DNA from: Nocardioides guangzhouensis
GTDB taxonomy: Bacteria > Actinomycetota > Actinomycetes > Propionibacteriales > Nocardioidaceae
Reading direction: 5' to 3'
Assembly (NCBI RefSeq): GCF_004519545.1
Contig: NZ_SDKM01000014.1
Location: forward strand, 1-64,000
DNA length: 64,000 bases
Shown: positions 15,094-23,026 of the stretch, piece after piece
Position numbering within the stretch: position 1 is the stretch's first letter
Layout of the letters: each line of letters begins with the position of its first letter
Made by a program: the position numbers and the translations under genes
Notes under the pieces: model-generated
Seen by the model: only the letters and a program-made list of their open reading frames with translations
What the model was told of the DNA's origin: nothing
The model's database searches: none

Positions 15094-16713
15094 TCAGCGG
15101 GACGCGCCCACGGTGTCGGCCTCGGTGTCGGCCTCGGAGTCGGCGTCGCGGTCGGCGCCGGGGTCGGTCCGGTCCACCTCGGAACGGCTCCGGTCCTGCT
15201 GCACGGGGGCAGTGCGGCGGCCTCCCGGGATCGCGACGAGCAGCACCGCCGCCGCGGCCACCAGCAGCCCGGCGGAGGTCAGGTAGGCCAGGCCCATCCC
15301 GTCCACGAACGCGGCGCGGGCACCGGCGGCGAGGCCGCTGCCCGCCTCCCCCAGGTGGGCGGCGATCCCGAGCGCTGCCGCGAGCGACTCCCGGGCGGCG
15401 TCGACGAGGTGGCTCGGCGCCCCGGCGGGCGCTGCGTCCGCGACCCCGGCGCGGTACTGCTGGTTGAGCAGGCTGCCGAGGACCGCGATGCCGAGCGTGC
15501 CGCCGACTTCGCGGGCCGCGTCGTTCACCGCGGAGGCGACGCCCTGCTTGCTCGCCGGGAGGGCGGAGACGATGTCCGTCGTCGCCGGGGCCGTGGCCAG
15601 CGCCATCCCGGCCCCGACCGGGACCAGCCCCGCGAGCAGCAGCCAGTACGAGGACCCGGTGTCGAGCTGCGAGACCACCAGCATGCCGGTGGCCATGAGC
15701 AGGAGGCCGGCCACGGCCAGCGGGCGCCGACTGACCCGCGCAGCGAGGTGGGGCACCCGGCGGGACAGCCCGCCGAGGACCATCGCCATCGGCACCAGCG
15801 CCAGCCCGGCCTCGAGCGGCGAGTACCCGAGCACCAGCTGGACGTACTGCACGACCAGGAAGATGAAGCCGAAGAAGACGAAGAACTGCAGGGTGATGGA
15901 CAGGACACCTGAGCTGAAGTCCCGCCGGGCGAACAGCCGCGGGTCGAGCAGCGGCTCCTCGGCCACCAGGCCCCACACCACCCAGGCGACCAGGCCGGCG
16001 GCACCCACCCCGAGCGCTCCCAGGGTCAGCGGGTCGGTCCAGCCCCGCACCGGCCCCTCGATGGCGGCGAACACGATCCCGGCCAGGGCGAGCACCGAGA
16101 GCACCGCACCCACGTGGTCGACGCGGGGGGCGCCCTCGTCGCGCGAGTCCGGGATCCGGCGTACGGCGCGGGCGGCGACCGCGAGGCCGACCACGGCGCT
16201 GAACCAGAACACCGACTGCCAGCCCCACACCTCGAGCAGCAGGCCGGAGGCGAGGAGCCCGAGCACGGCACCGGCGCCGGCCACGCCGATCCAGGCCCCG
16301 ACCGCCTTGCCGCGCTGCTCGCGCGGGAAGGAGCTGGTGATGATCGACAGCGTGGTGGGCATGACCAGCGCCGCCCCGACTCCCATCAGCCCACGCAGCG
16401 CGATCAGCACCTCCGGGCTCGAGGTCAGGGCGGCGAGCGCGGCGCCGGCGGCGAACACCACGAGCCCGGCGACCAGCACCGGCTTGCGGCCGTAGCGGTC
16501 CCCCAGCGCGCCGGCCGGCAGCAGCAGGCCAGCGAAGACCAGGGCGTAGGCGTCGACGATCCACTGGAGCTGGCTCATCGAGGCGTCGGTGTCGGCCGCC
16601 AGGTCGGGCAGGGCGACGTTCAGCGCGGGGACGGCGGCCACCACCAGCCCCAGCGACAGCAGGACGACGGCAAGCACCCCCCGGCTCTGCGTGGTCGGGT
16701 CGTGAGCAGGCAT
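15094..16713 (-). CDS. MFS drug transporter, DHA2 (14-TM, EmrB/QacA) family
   Basis: A 539-residue transporter with about 14 hydrophobic helices. Motif A GALGDRYGRKPVLV lies near residue 68 in the TM2-TM3 loop, the N-terminal LNVALPDLAADTDAS is typical, and motif C appears as GVAGAGAVLGLLASG. DHA2 proteins export drugs with proton exchange. The C-terminal tail (about 35 residues) is Asp/Glu-rich and includes ADRDADSEADTEADT. It is divergent from a TetR regulator, with two palindromic operators between them, the standard layout of a ligand-inducible efflux pair. Confidence 0.92.
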   Translation of the reverse strand: MPAHDPTTQSRGVLAVVLLSLGLVVAAVPALNVALPDLAADTDASMSQLQWIVDAYALVFAGLLLPAGALGDRYGRKPVLVAGLVVFAAGAALAALTSSPEVLIALRGLMGVGAALVMPTTLSIITSSFPREQRGKAVGAWIGVAGAGAVLGLLASGLLLEVWGWQSVFWFSAVVGLAVAARAVRRIPDSRDEGAPRVDHVGAVLSVLALAGIVFAAIEGPVRGWTDPLTLGALGVGAAGLVAWVVWGLVAEEPLLDPRLFARRDFSSGVLSITLQFFVFFGFIFLVVQYVQLVLGYSPLEAGLALVPMAMVLGGLSRRVPHLAARVSRRPLAVAGLLLMATGMLVVSQLDTGSSYWLLLAGLVPVGAGMALATAPATTDIVSALPASKQGVASAVNDAAREVGGTLGIAVLGSLLNQQYRAGVADAAPAGAPSHLVDAARESLAAALGIAAHLGEAGSGLAAGARAAFVDGMGLAYLTSAGLLVAAAAVLLVAIPGGRRTAPVQQDRSRSEVDRTDPGADRDADSEADTEADTVGASR

Positions 16714-16742
16714 CGCGGTCTCTCCTCGGCTGGAAGCTAGAA

Positions 16743-16758
16743 GTCAACACGTGTTGAC
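16743..16758. promoter_or_regulatory. TetR-type operator 1 (perfect 16-bp palindrome)
   Basis: GTCAACACGTGTTGAC is a perfect palindrome, 30 bp before the MFS start, so binding there would block the MFS promoter. Confidence 0.75.
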
Positions 16759-16797
16759 ATCATGGTCCTGCCCACTGTGCCCGCCCGCCCCCAGAAA

Positions 16798-16813
16798 GTC
16801 AACACCTGTTGAA
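16798..16813. promoter_or_regulatory. TetR-type operator 2 (imperfect copy)
   Basis: GTCAACACCTGTTGAA repeats operator 1 with three changes, 55 bp centre to centre (about five helical turns). It lies 31 bp before the tetR start and could give autoregulation. Confidence 0.7.
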
Positions 16814-16843
16814 TTCTGGTCCTGCGTGTGGGAGCGTGACGCC

Positions 16844-17428
16844 ATGACCAGCACCCGGGACGACCCGCGGCCGACCAAGTCGCAACGCACGAAGGCCGCC
16901 ATCCTCGTCGCCGCGCGGGAGCACTTCGCGCGGGACGGGTACGATCGGACGACCGTGCGATCGGTCGCGGCGCAGGCCTCGGTCGACCCGGCCCTGGTGA
17001 TCCGATACTTCTCCAGCAAGGAGGCGCTGTTCGCCGCCGCGGTGGACGTCGACCTGATGCTGCCCGACCTCGCGTCCGTCCCCCGGGGCGAGCTGGGTGC
17101 GCGCCTCACCCGCCACTTCCTCGAGCGCTGGGAGGGCGGCCTGAGCGACGACGTGCTGGTGATCCTGCTCCGCTCGGCGGTGAGCAACGAGCAGGCCGCC
17201 GACCGGCTGCGTGCGGTCTTCAGCGAGCAGGTGGCCTCCACGATCGGCGCCCTCGCGCCGCGTCGGGACGCCGGGCGCCGCGCCGGCCTGGTCGCCAGCC
17301 AGCTGCTCGGCCTGGCCCTGACCCGCTACCTCCTGCGGCTGCCCGGCATCGCGGACCGCCCCGCCGACGACGTGCTCGCCGACGTCGGGCCGACGATCCA
17401 GCGCTACCTCACCCAGGACCTCGGCTGA
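16844..17428 (+). CDS. TetR/AcrR family transcriptional regulator
   Basis: A 194-residue regulator. The helix-turn-helix is near residues 15-60: ILVAAREHFARDGYDRTTV and VDPALVIRYFSSKEALFAAA. The C-terminal ligand/dimer domain (about 75-190) is of the TetR_C type common in actinobacteria. ATG at 16844 starts the conserved protein and has GGGAG upstream; the longer open frame begins inside the operators. It presumably represses itself and the divergent DHA2 transporter through the two palindromes at 16743 and 16798. Confidence 0.92.
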   Translation: MTSTRDDPRPTKSQRTKAAILVAAREHFARDGYDRTTVRSVAAQASVDPALVIRYFSSKEALFAAAVDVDLMLPDLASVPRGELGARLTRHFLERWEGGLSDDVLVILLRSAVSNEQAADRLRAVFSEQVASTIGALAPRRDAGRRAGLVASQLLGLALTRYLLRLPGIADRPADDVLADVGPTIQRYLTQDLG

Positions 17429-17440
17429 GCCGGAGCGAGG

Positions 17441-17800
17441 TCAGCGCTCGTCCTCGAACACGACGTGGTCGGAGCCAGCCACGGCACTGCTCAGGCCGGC
17501 AGGGTGCACCGACTCGAGCACGCTGCGCAGGCGGGCACGCTGCGGCTCGGGGCACTCCACGAGCAGCCGTTCGTTGCCGCCGACCAGCTCGGTGACGCTG
17601 GTGAACCCCGCGTGGCTCAAGGCGGTCTTGAAGACGACGGGGTCGACGCCGTTGGGGATGGCGTAGACGATCGTGTGGACCTGTGGGTCGTGCAGGCGCT
17701 CCTCGGTCTGCGACTCGGCCCGCCCCCAGGAGCGCAGGAGCAGAGCGGTCGCGACGATGAGGACCAGCGCCACCACGAGCAGGATCCCTGCTGCGAGCAT
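17441..17800 (-). CDS. Small membrane-anchored protein of unknown function
   Basis: A 119-residue protein with one N-terminal transmembrane segment (about residues 3-25) followed by a soluble domain of about 90 residues ending in VAGSDHVVFEDER. The soluble part (THTIVYAIPNG, VFKTALSHAGF, LLVECPEPQRARLRSVLES) looks like a compact alpha/beta domain, but I do not recognise the family. ATG at 17800 has GAGGAGG upstream. It lies 188 nt downstream of tRNA-Val on the same strand and converges with the tetR gene 12 nt away. Confidence 0.7.
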   Translation of the reverse strand: MLAAGILLVVALVLIVATALLLRSWGRAESQTEERLHDPQVHTIVYAIPNGVDPVVFKTALSHAGFTSVTELVGGNERLLVECPEPQRARLRSVLESVHPAGLSSAVAGSDHVVFEDER

Positions 17801-17988
17801 GACTACCCTCCTCGACTCCGGGGCCCCGACCGGGGCCGGCCGGGCGGCGCCGGGGCGACACCGCCCTCTGTGCCTTCCAGCGTGGGGAGGGAGTCCCTCC
17901 GGCGACCAGTGCCGTGGGTCCCGGGCGGACGGTCGTTGGTCCCGACGGCGAGCCCACGGGGCCCGGGGCGTGGGGAGACGGGTGAGGG

Positions 17989-18060
17989 TGGGCGCAAAGG
18001 GATTCGAACCCCTGACCGCTGGTTTGTAAGACCAGAGCTCTACCGCTGAGCTATACGCCC
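17989..18060 (-). tRNA. tRNA-Val (anticodon TAC)
   Basis: A 72-nt cloverleaf on the minus strand: acceptor stem GGGCGTA/TGCGCCC, D arm with AGCTCAGCGGTAGAGCT, anticodon stem CTGGT/ACCAG enclosing CTTACAA (anticodon TAC, reads GTA), and T arm with GGGGTTCGAATCCCT. The discriminator base is A. The CCA end is not fully encoded. Confidence 0.95.
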
Positions 18061-18152
18061 CGAAGCGCGGCACAGACTACGCGAGGCGCCGGCCGGCACC
18101 GGAATCCGTCCCGGGGAGTCGCCGGAACGGGGGTGTGTGCGGGCCGCGAGCG

Positions 18153-18199
18153 CTTATAAAGGCTGCGACCGCCGGCGTCTCGGGTCACCAGCGGTCGCA
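18153..18199 (-). promoter_or_regulatory. Possible tRNA-Val promoter with 9-bp inverted repeat
   Basis: TATAAG on the minus strand (plus 18153-18158) could be the -10 of the tRNA gene about 90 nt upstream of its 5' end. TGCGACCGC (18164) and GCGGTCGCA (18191) form a perfect 9-bp inverted repeat with an 18-nt spacer just upstream of it. Whether this is an operator or a terminator is not clear. Confidence 0.35.
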
Positions 18200-18286
18200 A
18201 CAAGTACAAGTGTGTACCACCGCTCCAAACTTGTCTGCCCCTTCCCCGGAAAACTGGCGAAATCCGGTACCAACGGGTCATTGGGT

Positions 18287-18820
18287 CTAGGCCAATGAGC
18301 GCAGCCGGGACAGGTGCTCGTCGAGGTCGCGACCCTCGGGGTTGGCGTGGTGCACCGACCAGCGGACCACGCCCTCCTTGTCCAGGACGTACGACGAGCG
18401 CCGCGGGCAGCCGCGCTTCTCGTCGAAGACGCCGTACTTCTGCGTCACCTCGCCGTGCGGCCAGAAGTCGGAGAGCAGCGGGAAGTTCAGCCCGTCGGAG
18501 TCGGCGAACGCGCGCAGCGCGTAGACCGGGTCGCACGAGATCGCGAGCACCTCGGTGTCGAACGTCAGGAACTGGTCGAGCCGGGCCCGGATGCCCGCCA
18601 TCTCCCCCGTGCACACACCCGAGAACGCGAACGGGAAGAAGAAGATCGCCACGGCCTTCCGCCCACGGAACGACGAGAGGGCGACGTCTTGCCCGAACTG
18701 GTCGCGCAGGCAGAAGTCCGGCGCAGCAGCACCGGTCTCGAGGGCCTGGACCAGACCGCCTGCCTTAGGATCGGCGACGTTCTCGACCAGGGGGTTTCCA
18801 TGACTGTCCATCACCGTCAT
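18287..18820 (-). CDS. ahpE: AhpE-like peroxiredoxin
   Basis: A 177-residue thioredoxin-fold peroxidase that reduces hydrogen peroxide and organic peroxides. FFPFAFSGVCTGEM holds the peroxidatic Cys70 with the usual Pro/Thr environment; Arg lies in GCPRRSSYVLD. The F-x-F before the Cys and the lack of a conserved C-terminal resolving Cys place it with mycobacterial AhpE. In M. tuberculosis ahpE (Rv2238c) neighbours the DUF3052 and aceE genes, as here. The first 25 residues form an extension. Start ATG 18820 or 18811; the former leaves only 12 bp to the divergent lipoprotein start. Confidence 0.85.
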   Translation of the reverse strand: MTVMDSHGNPLVENVADPKAGGLVQALETGAAAPDFCLRDQFGQDVALSSFRGRKAVAIFFFPFAFSGVCTGEMAGIRARLDQFLTFDTEVLAISCDPVYALRAFADSDGLNFPLLSDFWPHGEVTQKYGVFDEKRGCPRRSSYVLDKEGVVRWSVHHANPEGRDLDEHLSRLRSLA

Positions 18821-18832
18821 CTTCGCACCACC

Positions 18833-19594
18833 ATGGCTGCGCTCGCGGCCGGGCTGCTGGTTCTGGTCAGCGGGTGCAGCGAGGAGACCGGTGCCGGCGA
18901 CGCAGCCATGGGAGCCCCGGCGAGCAGCACCGCCTCGCCGACCCCGGACCCGCTGGCAGGAGCGCCCACCGTGGACGCCTGCTACAAGATGACCTACGCC
19001 AGGTCGCAGGCGGCGACCAACGGCTCCGCCCCGGTCAACTGCTACGACGACCACACCACGATCACCTACTACGTCGGCACCTTCCCCGACGACGCGGCCG
19101 CCTCCGACCCGGTGCAGGTGCGCAAGGACTGCACGGCCCACCTCGCCGAGGGCCTCGGCCTCTCGAAGAAGGAGCTCAGGTCCTCGGTCTTCAGCTGGAT
19201 CTGGTTCGAGCCGACGACCAGCCAGTGGAGCGCCGGGGCCCGGTGGTTCCGCTGCGACGCCAAGGCAGAGACCGGTGGCCGGCTCAAGCTGCTGCCGGCC
19301 GGCAGCTCGCCGATCCTGACCGACGGGGTCCCCGACGCCTACTTCCGCTGCGTCGACAACCGCAACGACCAGGGCAGGTACGTCACCTGCGACCAGAAGC
19401 ACGACTACCGCTGGGCGGGCTACTTCCAGGCCAGGGGCGGGGCGTCGTACCCGTCACGGAAGGCCTTCGAGAAGCAGGGCAAGGGCTGCTACGAGTTCAC
19501 CGACAACGGCGCCTACTGGGTCACCTGGCCGCTGGAGCCCGGCTGGGACAACGGCGACCGCGAGATGAACTGCTACAAGCTCACCGCCGGGTGA
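18833..19594 (+). CDS. Lipoprotein, septum-formation-domain-like
   Basis: A 253-residue lipoprotein: LLVLVSGC with Cys15 is a good lipobox, followed by a Ser/Thr/Pro linker. The extracellular part has eight or more Cys in a repeated pattern (ACYKMTYA, VNCYDDHTT, RKDCTAHL, RCVDNRNDQG, TCDQKHDYRW, GCYEF, NCYKL) resembling the actinobacterial septum_form domain. The function of that domain is not established. ATG at 18833 is used; an in-frame ATG at 18800 would overlap the divergent peroxiredoxin start. A GC-rich palindrome spans its stop codon. Confidence 0.75.
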   Translation: MAALAAGLLVLVSGCSEETGAGDAAMGAPASSTASPTPDPLAGAPTVDACYKMTYARSQAATNGSAPVNCYDDHTTITYYVGTFPDDAAASDPVQVRKDCTAHLAEGLGLSKKELRSSVFSWIWFEPTTSQWSAGARWFRCDAKAETGGRLKLLPAGSSPILTDGVPDAYFRCVDNRNDQGRYVTCDQKHDYRWAGYFQARGGASYPSRKAFEKQGKGCYEFTDNGAYWVTWPLEPGWDNGDREMNCYKLTAG

Positions 19595-19606
19595 CCCGGC
19601 GCCGGC

Positions 19607-21229
19607 TCAGCCGTCCGCGGGCTCATCGGGCTCGGCCAGCTCGCGCTTGAGCACCTTGCCGGTGGCGTTGCGCGGCAGCTCGTCGAGGAAGACGATCTCG
19701 CGCGGCACCTTGTAGCGCGCCAGGTTGGACTTCACCCAGGCCTTGAGGTCGTCCTCGTCGACACCGCCCGTGGTGACCACGAACGCCCGCAGCCGGGTGC
19801 CGAACTGGTCGTCGTCCACCCCGACCGCGGCCGCCTCGACCACCTTCTCGTGACGGGCCAGGCAGTCCTCGACCTCCTTGGGGAAGACGTTCTCGCCGCC
19901 GGAGACGATCATCTCGTCGTCGCGGCCCTCCACGAAGAGCCGGCCGTCCTCGTCGAAGCGGCCGACGTCGCCGCTGGACATGAGCCCGTCGACCATGTCC
20001 TTGTGGCCGCCGCCGGTGTAGCCCTCGAAGAGAAGCGAGTTGCCCACGAAGATCCGGCCGGCCTGCCCGGCGGGCACCTCCTTGCCCGCGTCGTCGAGGA
20101 TGCGTACGACGGTCGCGTGCGGCGGCTTGCCCGCCGTACCGGGGGCCTCGCGGAGGTCCTGCGGCGTGGCCACCGACGCGTAGGCCACCTCGGTGGAGCC
20201 GTAGATGTTGTAGAGCGTGTCCCCGAACCGGTCCATCCAGGTGGTTGCCAGGTCGCCGGGCATCGCCGAGCCCGAGGCCGCGACGGCCTTCACCGTGGAG
20301 AGGTCGTACCGGTCGAGGACCTCGTCGGGGAGCTGGAGGATCCGCTGCAGCATCACCGGGATGACCGCCAGCGAGTCGCACCGGTTGCGCTCGGTGACCG
20401 CGAGGGCGTTCTCGGGGTCGAACTTCCGGGTGAGCACCACGGTCGACCCGAGCAGCATGCCGAGCGCGAGATGGGCGTACCCCCAGGTGTGGAAGAGCGG
20501 GGCGGCGATGTGGGTCTTCCAGCCGTGCTTGAGCGGCATCCGCGACAGCAGGGAGACCGCGGCGTCGATGCCGGCCTCGTTGCGCGGTGCGCCCTTGGGC
20601 GTGCCGGTGGTGCCGGAGGTGAGGATCACGATCCGCGCGTGCCGCTTCGGGGGCGTGAGGTCGTCGGCGGACCCCGCGGTGATCAGCTTCTCCAGCGTGT
20701 CCTGGTCCTCGGCGGGCTCCCCGTCGGTCCAGGCGAGCACCCGGGCCGCGACGTCGGCGCCGTCGAGCAGCCCGGTGAACTCCTCGTCGTGCACCACGAG
20801 GACCGGCTTCTCACGCTCCAGCACGTCGACCAGCTGCGGTCCGGCGAACGCGGTGTTGAGGTAGAGCACGTCGGCGCCGAGCTTGGCCACGGCCAGGCTG
20901 ATGTCGACAAAGCCGCGGTGGTTGCGGCACATCACCGCGACGCTGTCACCCTCGCCGAGACCGCGGGACCGCAGCGAGGAGGCGAGCGCGTTGCTGCGCC
21001 GGTGCACCTCGCCGAAGGTGAGCGGGCCGAGGTCGTCGATGAGGCCGGTCCGGTCGGGGTGGCGCACTGCGAGCGTGGTGAAACCACCCGCAGGGCCGGT
21101 GCCCCACTCCCGGAGCGTCGTGGCCAGCCTGGCCAGCGTGCGCGGCGAGTAGGGACGGATCACTCCCGACCTGGCGAGCACCGCCGCCGACGTGATTCCC
21201 GAGGACAGTCGTGCAGCGGCCTTGCTCAT
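19607..21229 (-). CDS. AMP-binding acyl-CoA synthetase (FadD-like)
   Basis: A 540-residue ANL-family ligase that likely activates fatty acids. Motifs: VILTSGTTGTPKGAPR (about 206), PLFHTWGYAHL (about 248), YNIYGSTEVAYA (about 343), SGDVGRFDEDG (about 421), GGENVFPKEVE (about 444) and RNATGKVLKREL near the C-terminus with the catalytic Lys. The N-terminal extension of about 50 residues before ATLAVRHPDR is common in mycobacterial FadD12-like enzymes. It is 21 nt downstream of the DUF3052 gene on the same strand and probably co-transcribed with it. Confidence 0.92.
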   Translation of the reverse strand: MSKAAARLSSGITSAAVLARSGVIRPYSPRTLARLATTLREWGTGPAGGFTTLAVRHPDRTGLIDDLGPLTFGEVHRRSNALASSLRSRGLGEGDSVAVMCRNHRGFVDISLAVAKLGADVLYLNTAFAGPQLVDVLEREKPVLVVHDEEFTGLLDGADVAARVLAWTDGEPAEDQDTLEKLITAGSADDLTPPKRHARIVILTSGTTGTPKGAPRNEAGIDAAVSLLSRMPLKHGWKTHIAAPLFHTWGYAHLALGMLLGSTVVLTRKFDPENALAVTERNRCDSLAVIPVMLQRILQLPDEVLDRYDLSTVKAVAASGSAMPGDLATTWMDRFGDTLYNIYGSTEVAYASVATPQDLREAPGTAGKPPHATVVRILDDAGKEVPAGQAGRIFVGNSLLFEGYTGGGHKDMVDGLMSSGDVGRFDEDGRLFVEGRDDEMIVSGGENVFPKEVEDCLARHEKVVEAAAVGVDDDQFGTRLRAFVVTTGGVDEDDLKAWVKSNLARYKVPREIVFLDELPRNATGKVLKRELAEPDEPADG

Positions 21230-21250
21230 GAAAGCGGGGGGTCCTTTCGG

Positions 21251-21679
21251 TCAGCGGTTGGACTTGGGGGCCACCAGCCGGGTGGCGGCCCAGTCCTTGC
21301 TGACGGCGGCGGTGGTGGTCTGGGAGAGACCGGCGATCGGCGCGGCCTCGGCGATGTCGGCCGGGTCCACGGCGCCCGAGCGGCCGACCTTGGGGGTCAG
21401 CAGCCAGATGGCACCGCCGCCCACCAGGTCGGTGAGCGCGTCGACCAGTGCGTCGACCAGGTCGCCGTCGTCGTCGCGCCACCAGAGGAGGACCGCGTCG
21501 ACGACGTTGCCGTAGTCACCGTCCACCAGGTCCGCGTCGATCGCGTCCTCGATCGCCACCCGGACCTGGTCGTCGGTGTCGCTGTCCCACCCGAGCTCCT
21601 GGACCACCAGGCCCTTGGTGAACCCCAGCCGCTCCGCGGCACTCTGCTGGGCGGCGTCCCCACCCGTGGTCGAACTCAC
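21251..21679 (-). CDS. DUF3052 family protein
   Basis: A 142-residue actinobacterial protein of unknown function. The conserved core GLVVQELGWDSDTDDQVR, AVLLWWRDDDGDL and AIWLLTPKVGR is typical. GTG at 21679 was chosen because GGAGGAG lies 3-5 nt before it; ATG at 21691 lacks a ribosome binding site and overlaps that sequence. In M. tuberculosis the homologue (Rv2239c) sits between ahpE and aceE, the same neighbourhood as here, which supports orthology. Confidence 0.88.
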   Translation of the reverse strand: MSSTTGGDAAQQSAAERLGFTKGLVVQELGWDSDTDDQVRVAIEDAIDADLVDGDYGNVVDAVLLWWRDDDGDLVDALVDALTDLVGGGAIWLLTPKVGRSGAVDPADIAEAAPIAGLSQTTTAAVSKDWAATRLVAPKSNR

Positions 21680-21839
21680 TGACTCCTCCATCGTCTGGAC
21701 GACGGCCCGTCTCCGGGCGTCCGGTGGGGAGTAGTCCAGCGGAGTTCGTGCCCTCCCGCAACCTGTTCCACCATGTCGGACATCGTGCCGCACGATCTCC
21801 GGGTTGTGCTCGTCCCGCACCGGACGACCCGCCCGGGCC

Positions 21840-21878
21840 TTGACCGGACACCGCCCCATACCTAGATTGTCTAGGTAT
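21840..21878 (+). promoter_or_regulatory. PadR promoter/operator: -35 TTGACC, -10 TAGATT, 9-bp palindrome over the start codon
   Basis: TTGACC (21840-21845) and TAGATT (21863-21868) are separated by 17 nt, and the ATG at 21877 follows by 8 nt, so the mRNA is probably leaderless. ATACCTAGA-TTG-TCTAGGTAT (21858-21878) is a perfect inverted repeat covering the -10 and the start codon, an ideal autorepression site for PadR. Confidence 0.8.
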
Positions 21879-22221
21879 GGCGAGCAACCAGCTCAGCGGC
21901 AACCTCGACCTCTTGCTGCTCTCCGTCCTGACCGCCGGGGAGGCCCACGGGTACGCCGTGATCACGCGGCTCCGCGAACGATCGGACGGCGCCTTCGACC
22001 TGCCGGAGGGCACCGTCTACCCAGCCCTGCACCGCCTCGAGCGGGACGGGCTGCTCACGAGCCGCTGGGACCGCGGGTCCGGCCGCCGCCGCCGCGCGTA
22101 CGCCCTCACCCAGGACGGCCACCGGGCACTGGAGCAGAAGCGTCGCTCGTGGCACGACTTCAGCCGGGGCGTGCGCGCCGTGATCGACCCGGGGGTCCCC
22201 CGGGCGACGGTGACGCCGTGA
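21877..22221 (+). CDS. PadR family transcriptional regulator
   Basis: A 114-residue winged-helix regulator of the short PadR-s2 type: LLLLSVLTAGEAHGYAVI, the wing GTVYPALHRLERDGLLTS, and RRRAYALTQDGHRAL. A C-terminal dimerisation helix follows. It likely represses itself and the coupled membrane protein through the palindrome over its own start. Its stop overlaps the next start as GTGA. Confidence 0.92.
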   Translation: MASNQLSGNLDLLLLSVLTAGEAHGYAVITRLRERSDGAFDLPEGTVYPALHRLERDGLLTSRWDRGSGRRRRAYALTQDGHRALEQKRRSWHDFSRGVRAVIDPGVPRATVTP

Positions 22222-22998
22222 GCCCGCACGCCCACGGGCCCGGCCCGGAGGAGCCGATCGAGGAGTACCTCGACGCACTGCTCCCGACGCTCCGGCCCGC
22301 CCCGCGCCGTACACCGAACCCTGGCCGAGGTGGAGGCGCACCTGCTGGACTCCGCCGCCGCGCTCGAGGTGACGGGCCTCGAGCGGACCGCCGCCGAGCG
22401 GGCCGCGGTGGCCGCGTTCGGCGCCCCCGAGGTGGTGGCGGACACCCCGGCCGTGCTCGACCTGCGGTCGCTCCTCCGGCCGGCTGTCCTGTTCGCCGCC
22501 GTCGGCCTCGTCGCGATCGGCGTCAGCGGGCTGGTGTCCGAGGTCATGGGACGGGTCTGGGGCGCCGGGTTCGTGGCCGGCGACCTGCCCGGGGCGACGT
22601 ACACCCCGGCCCGCTGCGCCGAGCTCGAGGAGTACTTCCCCGGCCACGGCTGCCTGTCCGCAGCGGCCCGGCACCACTGGGGCGAGGTCGTGGAGTACCG
22701 CGTCGCCGCCGGGGTGCTCGGGCTCGTCCTGCTGGTGGTGTGGCGGTTCCTGCCGCAGCGGGGACGCCTCCCCTCCGGGTACGTCGCGGTCGCCGGGGTG
22801 GTCGTCTTCGGTCTGGGAGCGGCGGCCCTGGCGGTGGAGACGCTGGACACGGGGACCGGTGGGTGGGGCGGCGTCGGTCAGTGGCTCAGCGCGGCTGTCG
22901 TGGCCGCTCTCGTGGCACTCGGGTACGCCGTGCGGCTGACCGGCGACCTGCGTCCTCCGCGTCCGCCGGCCGTCGGGCGCGGACGTACTGGCCGGTAG
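22218..22998 (+). pseudogene. PadR-linked membrane protein with permease-prefix-like N-terminus, single-base frameshift
   Basis: The GTG at 22218 (GTGA overlap with padR) opens a frame giving PIEEYLDALLPTLRPAPRRT, which matches the start of the permease-prefix domain common in PadR partners. The frame is lost near 22314. The rest continues in the +1 frame from TLAEVEAHLLDSAAAL through AAFGAPEVVADT and four hydrophobic segments to 22998. Removing one C at 22313-22315 gives a single 259-residue protein. Alternatively translation could start at GTG 22330 (222 residues), but that cuts the domain. The C-terminal half has about four transmembrane helices and an extracytoplasmic loop with two Cys. 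Function unknown. Confidence 0.75.
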
Positions 22999-23026
22999 AT
23001 TTTCCGGCGCCTGCGAGCGTGCGACG

